Source: Bordetella genomosp. 11
GTDB lineage: Bacteria; Pseudomonadota; Gammaproteobacteria; Burkholderiales; Burkholderiaceae_B
NCBI RefSeq assembly: GCF_002261215.1
Contig: NZ_NEVS01000004.1
Coordinates: 62,001 to 126,000, forward strand
Reading direction: 5' to 3'
DNA: 64,000 bases
Below, piece after piece: positions 34,325-42,185 of this stretch (positions are counted from its first letter, which is position 1; every line of letters begins with the position of its first letter). The notes beneath the pieces were generated by a model. The model saw nothing but the letters and a program-made list of their open reading frames with translations. It had not been told where the DNA came from and ran no database searches. The translations under genes and the position numbers were made by a program.

Positions 34325-34633
34325 TTATTCCCCTTTCGGTTGACCGGCCGCGTGCGCGCCGGTAGCCGGGGCCGACGCTCCGACCGCGGGCGCGCCAGTC
34401 CCGTGTTCTTCCGCCTGCCGCGCGCCTTCGCCGGGCAGGATGGCATCGACGATTGCGTCGCCCAGGCCCTCGCGCAGTCCCAGCGCGTCCCGGCCCTGCG
34501 GCGTGACCTCCAGATTTCCCTGTTCCCGGGCAACCAGCCCGCGCTCCAGCAAGTCTTCCGTCCCCGGGGCATTCCCCGCCAATTCGCCGGCGTGAATTTG
34601 TTTAAGCAGTTGTAGTTGTTGCTCGGTCAACAT
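34325..34633 (-). CDS. Hypothetical protein with winged-helix-like N-terminus (102 aa)
   Basis: A 102-residue protein. Residues 1-60 (LTEQQLQLLKQIHAGEL ... DLLERGLVAREQGNLEVTPQ GRDAL) look like a small winged-helix unit with the helix-turn-helix-wing pattern seen in MarR-like and DUF-type proteins. The last 35 residues are Gly/Ala/Glu-rich and probably disordered. The start at 34633 is supported by GGAGGCGGCC just upstream. Role unknown; it could be a minor regulator or a structural remnant. Confidence 0.55.
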   Translation of the reverse strand: MLTEQQLQLLKQIHAGELAGNAPGTEDLLERGLVAREQGNLEVTPQGRDALGLREGLGDAIVDAILPGEGARQAEEHGTGAPAVGASAPATGAHAAGQPKGE

Positions 34634-34850
34634 GGCCGCCTCCGCGTGGCCGGCACTGATGTGCACGGCGCTTTTCGACCTATACAGCTGCAAGTCGCAT
34701 TCCCGATCAATGCGCCGGCGGACCCGTTTTTGCCCCTCTGGCGGGAAAACCCGGGTTAACTTTTTGTCATTTGATGGTTACAAAACATTCCGCGACATGT
34801 CATGCGCCGGCGGTATGCTGCGCTGTGCAGCTTCGTACAGGGGAGAACGT

Positions 34851-35126
34851 GTGCATCGAAATAACGACGTCTACAAGGGTTACCGTTTGACCGCCAAGGT
34901 GGCGCGGGATGTGCCTCCGCCCGTGGATGGCGGGGCGCCGGTGTTCCGCGCGGTGGTGTGCGTGGCGCCAGCTTCGTTGCAGCCCACGGATGGCGACGAA
35001 TATCCCATTCCACGCTTTATGGATGGCGGCTTCGTTTACAGCCCCGCCGAGGCCGTCCATGCGGCCGTGGCCTATGGACGCGAAATCGTCGATGGCCTGT
35101 GTGGAGCGCGCCTGGCCGCGTCATGA
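34851..35126 (+). CDS. Hypothetical protein (91 aa), GTG start
   Basis: A 91-residue soluble protein beginning with GTG at 34851 behind GGGGAGA. It contains KGYRLTAKVARDVPPPVDGG, an IPRFMDGGFVYSPAEAVHAA motif and a helical end. An upstream ATG at 34801 is also in frame but lacks a good SD. The stop overlaps the Nudix gene as ATGA, so the two are translationally coupled. Similar short proteins in Burkholderiales are of unknown function. Confidence 0.55.
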   Translation: MHRNNDVYKGYRLTAKVARDVPPPVDGGAPVFRAVVCVAPASLQPTDGDEYPIPRFMDGGFVYSPAEAVHAAVAYGREIVDGLCGARLAAS

Positions 35127-35617
35127 CAGGCTTTGCCCAGTCCACACTGGGACGGCTGCGAGCCCTGGTGGGGCCACGGCCTTTGCTGTGCCCATGCGTG
35201 CGTGTCGTATTGGAGCGGGCCGATGGGGCCATCCTGTTGCACGCGCGCGCCGACTTCGCCGGTATGTGGGGTTTGCCGGGCGGACACATCGAGGTGGGCG
35301 AATCCGCGACGCAGGCCGCGCGCCGCGAAGTGCGGGAAGAGACCGGGCTCGCGGTCGGGGACCTGCATCCTTTCGGGCATGCGTCGGACCCGGCAGTAGA
35401 AATCGTGACCCTGCCCAATGGCGATGTCTGCCACTACCACGCCGTGCTGTTCCACTGCACCGGATTCCAGGGGGAGATGCGCGGCGACCCGCTCGAAACC
35501 CCCGACCTGCGCTGGGTGGACCCGGCTGCCGCGCCTTTGCCGATGATGCCGCATGTGCGTGCCACCGTCGATGCATTCCGGCGCTATCGCGGCGGCGCCG
35601 GGTTCCAGTTGCTGTAG
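35123..35617 (+). CDS. Nudix hydrolase
   Basis: A 164-residue hydrolase of nucleoside diphosphate derivatives. The Nudix box is complete: GHIEVGE, seven residues, then REVREETGL (residues about 45-67), matching G-x5-E-x7-R-E-U-x-E-E-x-G-U. The Glu residues bind the catalytic Mg2+. The subgroup with MWGLPGGHIEVGES often hydrolyses dCTP or ADP-ribose-like substrates, but the exact one is not readable here. The ATG overlaps the stop of the upstream small gene. Confidence 0.9.
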   Translation: MTGFAQSTLGRLRALVGPRPLLCPCVRVVLERADGAILLHARADFAGMWGLPGGHIEVGESATQAARREVREETGLAVGDLHPFGHASDPAVEIVTLPNGDVCHYHAVLFHCTGFQGEMRGDPLETPDLRWVDPAAAPLPMMPHVRATVDAFRRYRGGAGFQLL

Positions 35618-35693
35618 ACGGACGCCCCACGGGCCGCGAAAGTGGCCGCCCGCGAATGGCCTGCCCGCCGCGCGCCGGGGGTCCCAGCGCCTG

Positions 35694-36545
35694 CTAGAGT
35701 GCCTGCGCGCTGAAGGTATCGCACTGCCGCGGGTCGCCGCTGGCCAGGCCGCGCTTGAACCAGCGCACGCGCTGCGCCGACGATCCGTGCGTGAAGGCGT
35801 CGGGAACGACATAGCCCTGGCTTTGCTTTTGCAGCCTGTCGTCGCCGATGGCGCTGGCGGCGTTCAATGCTTCTTCCACGTCGCCGGATTCCAGGATGTG
35901 CCTGGCGCTGTCCGCCTGCTTGGCCCACAAACCCGCGTAGCAGTCGGCCTGCAGCTCCAGCCGCACCGACAGGGCATTGGCCTGGCGCGGGTTTTCCTGC
36001 TGCAGCGAGGCCACGCGTTGCGAAATGCCCAGCAGGTTCTGTACATGGTGGCCGACTTCATGCGCGATGACATAGGCTTGCGCGAAATCGCCGGGTGCCT
36101 GGAAGCGCCGCTTCATATCGTCGAAGAAACTCAGATCCAGGTAGACCTTGCTGTCGGCCGGGCAGTAGAAGGGACCCATGGCGGCGCGTCCCGTCCCGCA
36201 GGCGGTGCTGGTCGCGCCGCTGTACAGCACCAGCTTGGGCGGTACGTAAGGCCGCTTGGCATGATCGCGGAAGATAACCTGCCAGGTATCCTCGGTTTCG
36301 CCCAGCACCTTCGCCACGAAGCGACGCTGCGGGTCGTTGGCGGCAGGAGCCGTGGCGGCCGGCGGCGCCTGCTGGCCGGCGGGTTCCTGCAGCATCTGCA
36401 GCACCACGGTGGGATCCACGCCGAAATACATGGCGACCAGTGCCAGGATGATGGCGCCTATGCCCAGGCTGCCGCCGCCGACGCGCATTCCCATGCCGCG
36501 CCGATCTTCCACATTTTCACTTTCACGCGAATCGTCCAAGCGCAT
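35694..36545 (-). CDS. YpfJ-type neutral zinc metallopeptidase
   Basis: A 283-residue membrane-anchored protein of the YpfJ/KPN_02809 zinc metallopeptidase family. One transmembrane segment lies at about residues 26-41. The zinc motif is HEVGHH at 162-167, within AYVIAHEVGHHVQNLLG, and a third metal ligand lies further on in ELQADCYAGLWA. The catalytic domain probably faces the periplasm. The start at 36545 (MRLDDSRESEN) has AAGGAG 8 nt upstream. Physiological targets of the family are unknown. It is divergent from the YciO gene. Confidence 0.88.
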   Translation of the reverse strand: MRLDDSRESENVEDRRGMGMRVGGGSLGIGAIILALVAMYFGVDPTVVLQMLQEPAGQQAPPAATAPAANDPQRRFVAKVLGETEDTWQVIFRDHAKRPYVPPKLVLYSGATSTACGTGRAAMGPFYCPADSKVYLDLSFFDDMKRRFQAPGDFAQAYVIAHEVGHHVQNLLGISQRVASLQQENPRQANALSVRLELQADCYAGLWAKQADSARHILESGDVEEALNAASAIGDDRLQKQSQGYVVPDAFTHGSSAQRVRWFKRGLASGDPRQCDTFSAQAL

Positions 36546-36605
36546 GAGTTTCTCCTTCGCGCCGCCGGGCGGCGTTGTCTTCTTGCAAGATGTTAGGATA
36601 GCCGC

Positions 36606-37232
36606 ATGGCGCAATTCTTCACTGTACATCCCGCGAATCCACAGCCGCGTTTATTGAAGCAGGCAGCGCTATTGCTGCGCGACGGCGGTTTGGCCGCCGT
36701 GCCCACCGATTCCAGCTACGCCGTCATCGCGCGGCTGGATGACAAGGCCGCGGCGGATGGGCTGCGCCGGCTGCGCGGCCTGGACGAACGCCACCATCTG
36801 ACGCTGATCTGCCGGGACCTCGCTCAGCTGGGCCATTTCGCCCGCGTGGATAACCGCCAGTACCGTATGCTGAAGGCCGCCACTCCCGGGCCTTTCACTT
36901 TTATCCTGGAAGCCACGCGCGAAGTACCCCGGCGCGTTTCCCATCCTTCCCGCAAGACGATAGGCCTGCGCGTGCCCGACCACCCGGTCACGCTGGGCCT
37001 GCTGGAACAGTTCGGCGAACCGTTGCTTTCCACGACGCTGATCCCGGCCGGCGAAACCGAGGCCTTGAACGACGCGCAGGAAATCCGCGAACGCTACGAG
37101 CATGTGCTGGCGGCGGTCGTGGACAGCGGCGCCTGCCCCAAGGAACCCACCACCGTCGTCGACCTGACCGGCGATAACGCGCAACTCATCCGGGTGGGGC
37201 GAGGCGACCCCTCCCAGCTCGGAATCGCCTGA
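36606..37232 (+). CDS. YciO/Sua5/YrdC-family L-threonylcarbamoyladenylate synthase-like protein
   Basis: A 208-residue protein of the YrdC-like RNA-binding fold. TDSSYAVIARLDD at about residues 35-47, KAATPGPFTFILEAT at about 89-103 and the KTIGLRVPDH motif place it in the YciO branch. True TsaC/Sua5 makes threonylcarbamoyl-AMP for tRNA t6A; YciO members have low activity and are not essential in E. coli. It begins a rightward run with only 3 nt to the site-2 protease gene. Confidence 0.88.
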   Translation: MAQFFTVHPANPQPRLLKQAALLLRDGGLAAVPTDSSYAVIARLDDKAAADGLRRLRGLDERHHLTLICRDLAQLGHFARVDNRQYRMLKAATPGPFTFILEATREVPRRVSHPSRKTIGLRVPDHPVTLGLLEQFGEPLLSTTLIPAGETEALNDAQEIRERYEHVLAAVVDSGACPKEPTTVVDLTGDNAQLIRVGRGDPSQLGIA

Positions 37233-37235
37233 TCC

Positions 37236-37883
37236 ATGGACGACATCATCCAGTCGATCGCGATATACGCGATCCCCGTTATTTTCGCCATCACGCTGCA
37301 CGAGGCGGCGCATGGCTATGTCGCGCGCATGTTCGGCGATCCCACCGCTTACCAGATGGGCCGGGTCAGCCTGAATCCCGCCCGGCATATCGATCCGGTC
37401 GGCACCCTGCTGGTGCCGCTGGTTATCCTGCTGGCCTCCAAGCTGCTGGGCAGCCCCGGCATCCTGTTCGGCTGGGCCAAGCCCGTGCCGGTGGATTTCG
37501 GTCGCCTGCGGCGTCCGAAGCAGGACATGCTGTGGGTGGCGGCCGCCGGGCCCGCTTCCAATCTGGTGATGGCCATCCTGTGGGGCATCATGCTCAAGCT
37601 GCTTTTCCAGGGCGGCGGCGCCGACGGCTACTGGTTCCAAATGGCCGTGGCCGGCGTGCAGATCAATCTGGTCCTGATGGCGCTGAACCTGTTGCCGCTG
37701 CTGCCGCTGGATGGGGGACGGATGCTGTACAGCCTGCTGCCCCAGCGTCTGGCCTATCAGTATTCGCGGATCGAACCTTACGGCATGATGATCGTGCTGC
37801 TGCTTCTTTTCAGCGGCGGGCTCTGGGTCTTCCTCCGGCCGATTTTCGCGCTGGGGAACACCGTGGTCAGCTGGTTTCTATAG
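37236..37883 (+). CDS. Site-2 protease family (M50) membrane protein
   Basis: A 215-residue integral membrane protein with about five hydrophobic segments. The zinc motif HEAAHG is at residues 22-27 in the first helix. The third ligand lies in LLPLLPLDGGRML near residue 160. Members cleave other membrane proteins within the bilayer; small YdiL-like forms such as this lack PDZ domains and have no known substrate. It sits between the YciO-like gene and dapA; such neighbours are common around this locus in betaproteobacteria. Confidence 0.9.
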   Translation: MDDIIQSIAIYAIPVIFAITLHEAAHGYVARMFGDPTAYQMGRVSLNPARHIDPVGTLLVPLVILLASKLLGSPGILFGWAKPVPVDFGRLRRPKQDMLWVAAAGPASNLVMAILWGIMLKLLFQGGGADGYWFQMAVAGVQINLVLMALNLLPLLPLDGGRMLYSLLPQRLAYQYSRIEPYGMMIVLLLLFSGGLWVFLRPIFALGNTVVSWFL

Positions 37884-37971
37884 GTTTTTTCGCGCTATCC
37901 GGTAAACTCGCGGGATTTCCTGTTCAAGTCCCCCGCTGGCACGCGTCGGCGGGCTCCGGAGCCCCTCTCAC

Positions 37972-38877
37972 ATGGCATCCTCGGCATCCGCCGCTGGCGT
38001 TACTTTTCAGGGCAGCATGGTGGCCCTCGTCACTCCCATGCACCCCGACGGCACCCTCGATTACGCGGCTTACCGCGCGCTGATCGACTGGCATGTGGCC
38101 GAAGGCACCGACGCCCTGGTGGTGGTCGGCACGACGGGCGAATCGCCCACCGTGTCGATGGAAGAACATGCCGAGCTGATACGCGTGGCGGTGGAGCATG
38201 CGGCGGGACGCGTCCCCGTGATCGCGGGGGTTGGCGCCAATTCCACCGACGAAGCCATCCATCTGGCCCGCCACGCCAAGTCGGTGGGCGCGCAGGCCGG
38301 ACTGTCGGTCGTTCCCTATTACAACAAGCCTTCGCAGGAAGGCCTGTATCAGCATTTCCGCCGCATCGCCGAAGCCGTGGACCTGCCCACCGTCCTGTAC
38401 AACGTGCCGGGACGGACCGTGGCGGACATGTCCAACGAAACGGTGCTGCGACTGGCGCAGGTGCCGGGCATCGTCGGCATCAAGGACGCCACGGGCGATA
38501 TCGCTCGCGGTGCCTTGCTGCTGCGCGAAGCGCCCGCCGATTTCCAGATATTCAGCGGCGACGACCCCACGGCCGCCGCCCTGATGCTGCTGGGCGGCCG
38601 GGGAAATATTTCCGTAACCGCCAACGTCGCTCCACGGCTCATGCACGAACTGTGCGCCGCGGCGCTGGCCATGGACGTGCCCCGGGTGCGTGAACTCAAT
38701 GCCCGAGTGGCTCGTCTAAACAAGGCTCTTTTTGTCGAAGCCAACCCGATTCCGGTCAAATGGGCCCTGTCCCGGATGGGGCGCATGCCCCTGGGCTACA
38801 GGCTGCCGCTGGTGGAACTCGGCTCGCAGCACCACGCCACGGTGGAAGCCGCGTTAAGGGACGCGGGCCTGCTTTAA
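37972..38877 (+). CDS. dapA: 4-hydroxy-tetrahydrodipicolinate synthase
   Basis: A 301-residue TIM-barrel lyase that condenses pyruvate and aspartate semialdehyde, the first committed step of lysine and meso-diaminopimelate synthesis. Family features: [13 protein letters not shown] near residue 50, VLYNVPGRT with the catalytic Tyr near residue 141, and the Schiff-base Lys in [11 protein letters not shown] near residue 169. Length fits (about 292-300). The ATG at 37972 has a modest SD (GGAG, about 12 nt). It is followed 21 nt later by bamC, the order found in E. coli and Bordetella. Confidence 0.96.
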   Translation: MASSASAAGVTFQGSMVALVTPMHPDGTLDYAAYRALIDWHVAEGTDALVVVGTTGESPTVSMEEHAELIRVAVEHAAGRVPVIAGVGANSTDEAIHLARHAKSVGAQAGLSVVPYYNKPSQEGLYQHFRRIAEAVDLPTVLYNVPGRTVADMSNETVLRLAQVPGIVGIKDATGDIARGALLLREAPADFQIFSGDDPTAAALMLLGGRGNISVTANVAPRLMHELCAAALAMDVPRVRELNARVARLNKALFVEANPIPVKWALSRMGRMPLGYRLPLVELGSQHHATVEAALRDAGLL

Positions 38878-38898
38878 AAGCATTCAATGAGGATACGT

Positions 38899-40050
38899 AT
38901 GAACAAGCGCCATGCCGGTTTCGCGGCATTGCTTACCCTGGTCATGCTGGCCGGTTGCAGCGACGTCAATCAAATACTCGGCAAGGAAGAGCCGATCGAC
39001 TACAAAAGCGCGAGCAGCCAGCAGGCTCAGCCGCTCAGCATTCCTCCCGACCTGACCCAGGCCGCGGCGGATCCGCGCTACAAGGCGCCTCCGGGCGGTA
39101 CGACCACCTTCACGCAATACCAGGCGGAAGGCCAGCAGCAGGCGGCTGCCCAGGCCCAGGGCAATCCCAACAGCGGGGTGTTGCCGCAGCGTACCGATAT
39201 GCACGTCGAACGCGACGGCGATGTCCGCTGGCTGGTCGTCGACCTGCCGCCGGATCAGATTTTCGGCAAGGTGGTGGATTTCTGGACCAGCAACGGCTTC
39301 ACAATCCAGACCAACAATCCGACCGCCGGCCTGATCGAAACGGACTGGGCGGAAAACCGCGCCAAGATTCCGGAAAGCTGGTTGCGCCAGGCCCTGGGAT
39401 TCGTCCTGGAGCAGGCCTACGATAGCGGCGAGCGGGAAAAATTCCGTACCCGTATGGAGCGCGTCAACGGGCATACCGAGATCTACATCAGCCACCAGCA
39501 TATGGTGGAAAAGAACGTCGGACAGCGCGACTCCGGCAACCTGCAATGGCAACCCGGTCCCGAAGATCCCGGCCTGAATGCCGCCATGCTGGCGCGCCTG
39601 ATGGTCTTCCTGGGTACCAGCGTCGACCAGGCCAAGACCATGGTCGCGAAGGCGGACGCGGCACCCGCGCAGCCCAAGGTCGTGCGCGACGTGCAGGCCG
39701 ACGGCGCACGCCTGAATGTGCAGGAATCCTTCGATCGCGCCTGGCGCCGCGTCGGCGTGGCACTGGATTCTGGCGGCTTTACGGTGGACGACCGCGACCG
39801 GTCGGCGGGCGACTTCTACGTCCGTTACCTGGATACGGATACCGGCTTGCAGCGCGACGAGCCCGGCTTCTTCAGCCGCCTCTTCGGTACCGCGCGTCCC
39901 AGCCAGGCGCCGCAATACCGCATCCACGTAGTGGGCCAGGGCGACACCACGCAGGTGACGGTGCTGGACACCAATGGCAAGGTCGACAGCAGCCCGACGG
40001 CCCAGCGCCTGTTGAGCGTGCTGGCGGACAAGATGTCGGCCGTCCAGTAA
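38899..40050 (+). CDS. bamC: Outer-membrane assembly lipoprotein BamC
   Basis: A 383-residue lipoprotein. The signal peptide ends in the lipobox LAGC with Cys20. The mature protein starts with the unstructured segment that contacts BamD (IDYKSA...PLSIPPDL). It then has two helix-grip domains; the second ends with VTVLDTNGKVDSSPTAQRLL. It is an accessory subunit of the BAM complex that folds outer-membrane proteins. I chose ATG 38899 over the in-frame ATG at 38887 because GAGG lies 7 nt before it. It directly follows dapA, the conserved order. Confidence 0.93.
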   Translation: MNKRHAGFAALLTLVMLAGCSDVNQILGKEEPIDYKSASSQQAQPLSIPPDLTQAAADPRYKAPPGGTTTFTQYQAEGQQQAAAQAQGNPNSGVLPQRTDMHVERDGDVRWLVVDLPPDQIFGKVVDFWTSNGFTIQTNNPTAGLIETDWAENRAKIPESWLRQALGFVLEQAYDSGEREKFRTRMERVNGHTEIYISHQHMVEKNVGQRDSGNLQWQPGPEDPGLNAAMLARLMVFLGTSVDQAKTMVAKADAAPAQPKVVRDVQADGARLNVQESFDRAWRRVGVALDSGGFTVDDRDRSAGDFYVRYLDTDTGLQRDEPGFFSRLFGTARPSQAPQYRIHVVGQGDTTQVTVLDTNGKVDSSPTAQRLLSVLADKMSAVQ

Positions 40051-40162
40051 GGCGGTATATCGGGCGGTTCGTCCCTCGCGGGGCGGCCGCCGGTAGGGCG
40101 CCCGCGGCCATCGCCGGCAAGGCGCCACCCAGTGGACGCGTATCGGGCCGAAAGCCGGAAGC

Positions 40163-40203
40163 GCAACAAAAAAGGAACGCGATATGCGTTCCTTTTTTGT
40201 TGC
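40163..40203. terminator. Bidirectional intrinsic terminator
   Basis: A perfect 18-bp stem around the 5-base loop GATAT. The arms contain six A and six T (CAAAAAAGG...CCTTTTTTG), so each strand has a U-rich side. It lies between convergent bamC and the small lipoprotein gene and would stop transcription from both. Confidence 0.9.
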
Positions 40204-40239
40204 CGGAGCTGCCAAGGCAGCCCCGGGGTATGGCGGCGA

Positions 40240-40482
40240 TTACTGGGTGGTGCCGCCGGTGGTGCCGCCGCCGCTGCCCGCGCCGGGCGTCGTGGTGGCA
40301 CCGCCGCCGCCCGCCGGAGGCGTGGGCGCCGAGCTGGAAGGCGCGGGCGTGGACGGCGCGGTGGAAGGTGCCGAAGTGGAAGGCGTGGGGCTGGACGAAC
40401 TGGCCGGCGTGCTGTCGTTCTTGTTGCAGGCAGTCAGCGAAACCGCCAGAACGCTCGCCAGAAGCAGTGTTTTCGTCATCAT
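40240..40482 (-). CDS. Small low-complexity lipoprotein (80 aa)
   Basis: An 80-residue predicted lipoprotein. The signal peptide MMTKTLLLASVLAVSLTAC gives a lipobox LTAC with Cys19. The mature part is almost wholly Ser, Pro, Thr, Ala and Gly: a Ser/Pro/Thr section, then a Gly-rich end. It is likely disordered and envelope-exposed. AAGGAG lies 6 nt before the first of two adjacent ATGs, which fixes the start. Short lipoproteins of this composition recur in Bordetella, and the role is unknown. Confidence 0.7.
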   Translation of the reverse strand: MMTKTLLLASVLAVSLTACNKNDSTPASSSSPTPSTSAPSTAPSTPAPSSSAPTPPAGGGGATTTPGAGSGGGTTGGTTQ

Positions 40483-40918
40483 TCGATTCTCCTTTGTGAT
40501 GGCATCCATGCGACCCGGCCAGCCTGCCCGCGCAGGTTCCTAGCCGGGATGACGGATTCAGGCTACAGGAGATACCCCAATGATTGAGTATGGAAATTAA
40601 AGCTGGCGAATCACAAAGGAAACAAGCCTTGCATGGATGTATAGGGTTTTTCCTAATGTGTCGATTCTGCCGGAAAAACGTCCGAATTGTGTGGTCTGGA
40701 AACTTATCGGGGTTTTCAGGGGACGTTGTCGCGGGCAGGGCCGCATTGGGGGACGTCGCGCAATTGTCTGGTTTTTCCTTGCCGGGGCTGCGTGGGGCCG
40801 GTGCCGAGTGCCTGTTGGCTGGTCCGTTGCCGCCTGGCCGGAGTCGTGGGATCAGCCGGGCCGATGGTCGGACTGTGCCCCGGCGCGGTTTTCCTCGCCG
40901 AGGCGGGATTGCCGCGTG
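40483..40918. other. Gene-poor region upstream of the small lipoprotein gene
   Basis: 436 bases with no gene I can support. The part from about 40570 to 40710 is clearly more AT-rich than its surroundings and probably holds the promoter of the leftward lipoprotein gene. A frame of ~117 codons is open at 40584-40937 on the + strand, but it runs into the roxA-like gene, lacks a good SD and has no protein-like pattern. Confidence 0.4.
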
Positions 40919-42121
40919 TCACAGGCCCGGGTCGTAGACCAGCCAGCCATCGTCCATCCATTGCGTCAGGCATTCCCGTTCTTCATCGGTCAGCCCGCGC
41001 GCCGACGGATCCGCGCAGGCCAGGCGCCTGGCATCCGCCAGCTTGCGCAGGGCCGCGCTGGCGGGTACCGGCGCCGTCTCGCCATTGATGAATAGTTGTT
41101 TGCCGCGATACAGCATGCGGGTGCGGCGGTCCAGGCGCAGCGTGCCCGCGCCGGGCCAGTGGGCCGCGAGGTCTGGACCATCGGCCGCCGGCGTGTCGAA
41201 GACCGCGGACGCGCCCGGTTCCGTCAGCCAGCAGCCCAGGAATCGATGGGCCAGCGCCTCGTCGAAACGGACGCGGCCCACGGCATCCAGCGCGGCGGCG
41301 GCCAGGCCGTCCGGCAGTTCGGCCGGCCGCGCCGTCGCGGCCTGGCCGGGATCCCGATAGCGGCCTGCCAGCCGGGGGCCAGGCAAGGCGGGCTCGCCGT
41401 AAGGGCCGCTGGGCAGGCCGGCGCGCGCCAGTACCTGCTCGGCGGCGGCTTCCAGCATGCCACGCGCCAGCGTCGCCTGGTCGGGCGCGCGAAAGCCGAT
41501 GGATATCGTCATGCAATCGCCCCGCGCGATACCGTCGTGCGCCACCTGCGGCGGCAGGTACAGCATGTCGCCCGGCTCCAGGACGTAGGTGGCTTCGGGT
41601 TCGAAGCGGCGCAGGATCTTCAGCGGCAGGTCGGGTTGCAGCTCCAGATCGCGCTGGCGGCCGACGCGCCATTCGCGGCGCCCCACGGCCTGCAGCAGGA
41701 AGACATCGTAGCTGTCGAAGTGCGGGCCGACTCCTCCGCCGTCGGTCGCGATGCTGATCATCACGTCATCCAGGCGGGCATCGGGAATGAAGCGGAAACG
41801 GTGCATCAGTTCGGCCGCCGCATCGTGATGCAGATCCACGCTTTGCACCAGCAAGGTCCAGTCCGGCTCGGAGGCCTTGGGCAGCCTGGCGAAGGGGCCT
41901 TGCTCCATCTGCCATTGTTTGTCCTCGCGCCAGATCAGGCGCGATGCGACGTCGTCGCGGCGCGCCATCCGCTTCAGCTCCGGGATGCCGACCGGCGGCT
42001 TGAACCCCGGGATGGCCTGGCGGATCAGCAGCGGCTTGCGCTGCCAGTGGGATTTCATGAACTGGGCCGGCGTGCGGCCCCCCAGCAGATCCAGCGGCTG
42101 GTTCGGATGCGGAAACGTCAT
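40919..42121 (-). CDS. RoxA/YcfD-like cupin (JmjC-type) ribosomal oxygenase
   Basis: A 400-residue 2-oxoglutarate/Fe(II) dioxygenase of the JmjC-like ribosomal oxygenase family. E. coli RoxA (YcfD) hydroxylates an arginine of ribosomal protein L16. The iron ligands are the His and Asp of VGPHFDSYDVF (near residue 134) and a His in PPQVAHDGIA. The opening LDLLGGRTPAQFMKSHWQRKP is the family signature. A C-terminal winged-helix-like domain follows. It lies 64 nt downstream of mutS on the same strand, a neighbourhood common in betaproteobacteria. Confidence 0.88.
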   Translation of the reverse strand: MTFPHPNQPLDLLGGRTPAQFMKSHWQRKPLLIRQAIPGFKPPVGIPELKRMARRDDVASRLIWREDKQWQMEQGPFARLPKASEPDWTLLVQSVDLHHDAAAELMHRFRFIPDARLDDVMISIATDGGGVGPHFDSYDVFLLQAVGRREWRVGRQRDLELQPDLPLKILRRFEPEATYVLEPGDMLYLPPQVAHDGIARGDCMTISIGFRAPDQATLARGMLEAAAEQVLARAGLPSGPYGEPALPGPRLAGRYRDPGQAATARPAELPDGLAAAALDAVGRVRFDEALAHRFLGCWLTEPGASAVFDTPAADGPDLAAHWPGAGTLRLDRRTRMLYRGKQLFINGETAPVPASAALRKLADARRLACADPSARGLTDEERECLTQWMDDGWLVYDPGL

Positions 42122-42185
42122 GGCCGATATGCCTTGGGACGATAGGAGTTGCCCGGGAACGCCCGGACAGGGCGGGCGGCGGCCG

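Noticed and set aside
40505..40545. GGAACC on the - strand upstream of the small lipoprotein gene as an hrp box
   Set aside because: The downstream half reads CCGG instead of CCAC at the correct spacing.
40584..40937. 117-codon open frame in the gap before the RoxA-like gene
   Set aside because: Poor start context, no protein pattern, and it runs into the neighbouring gene.
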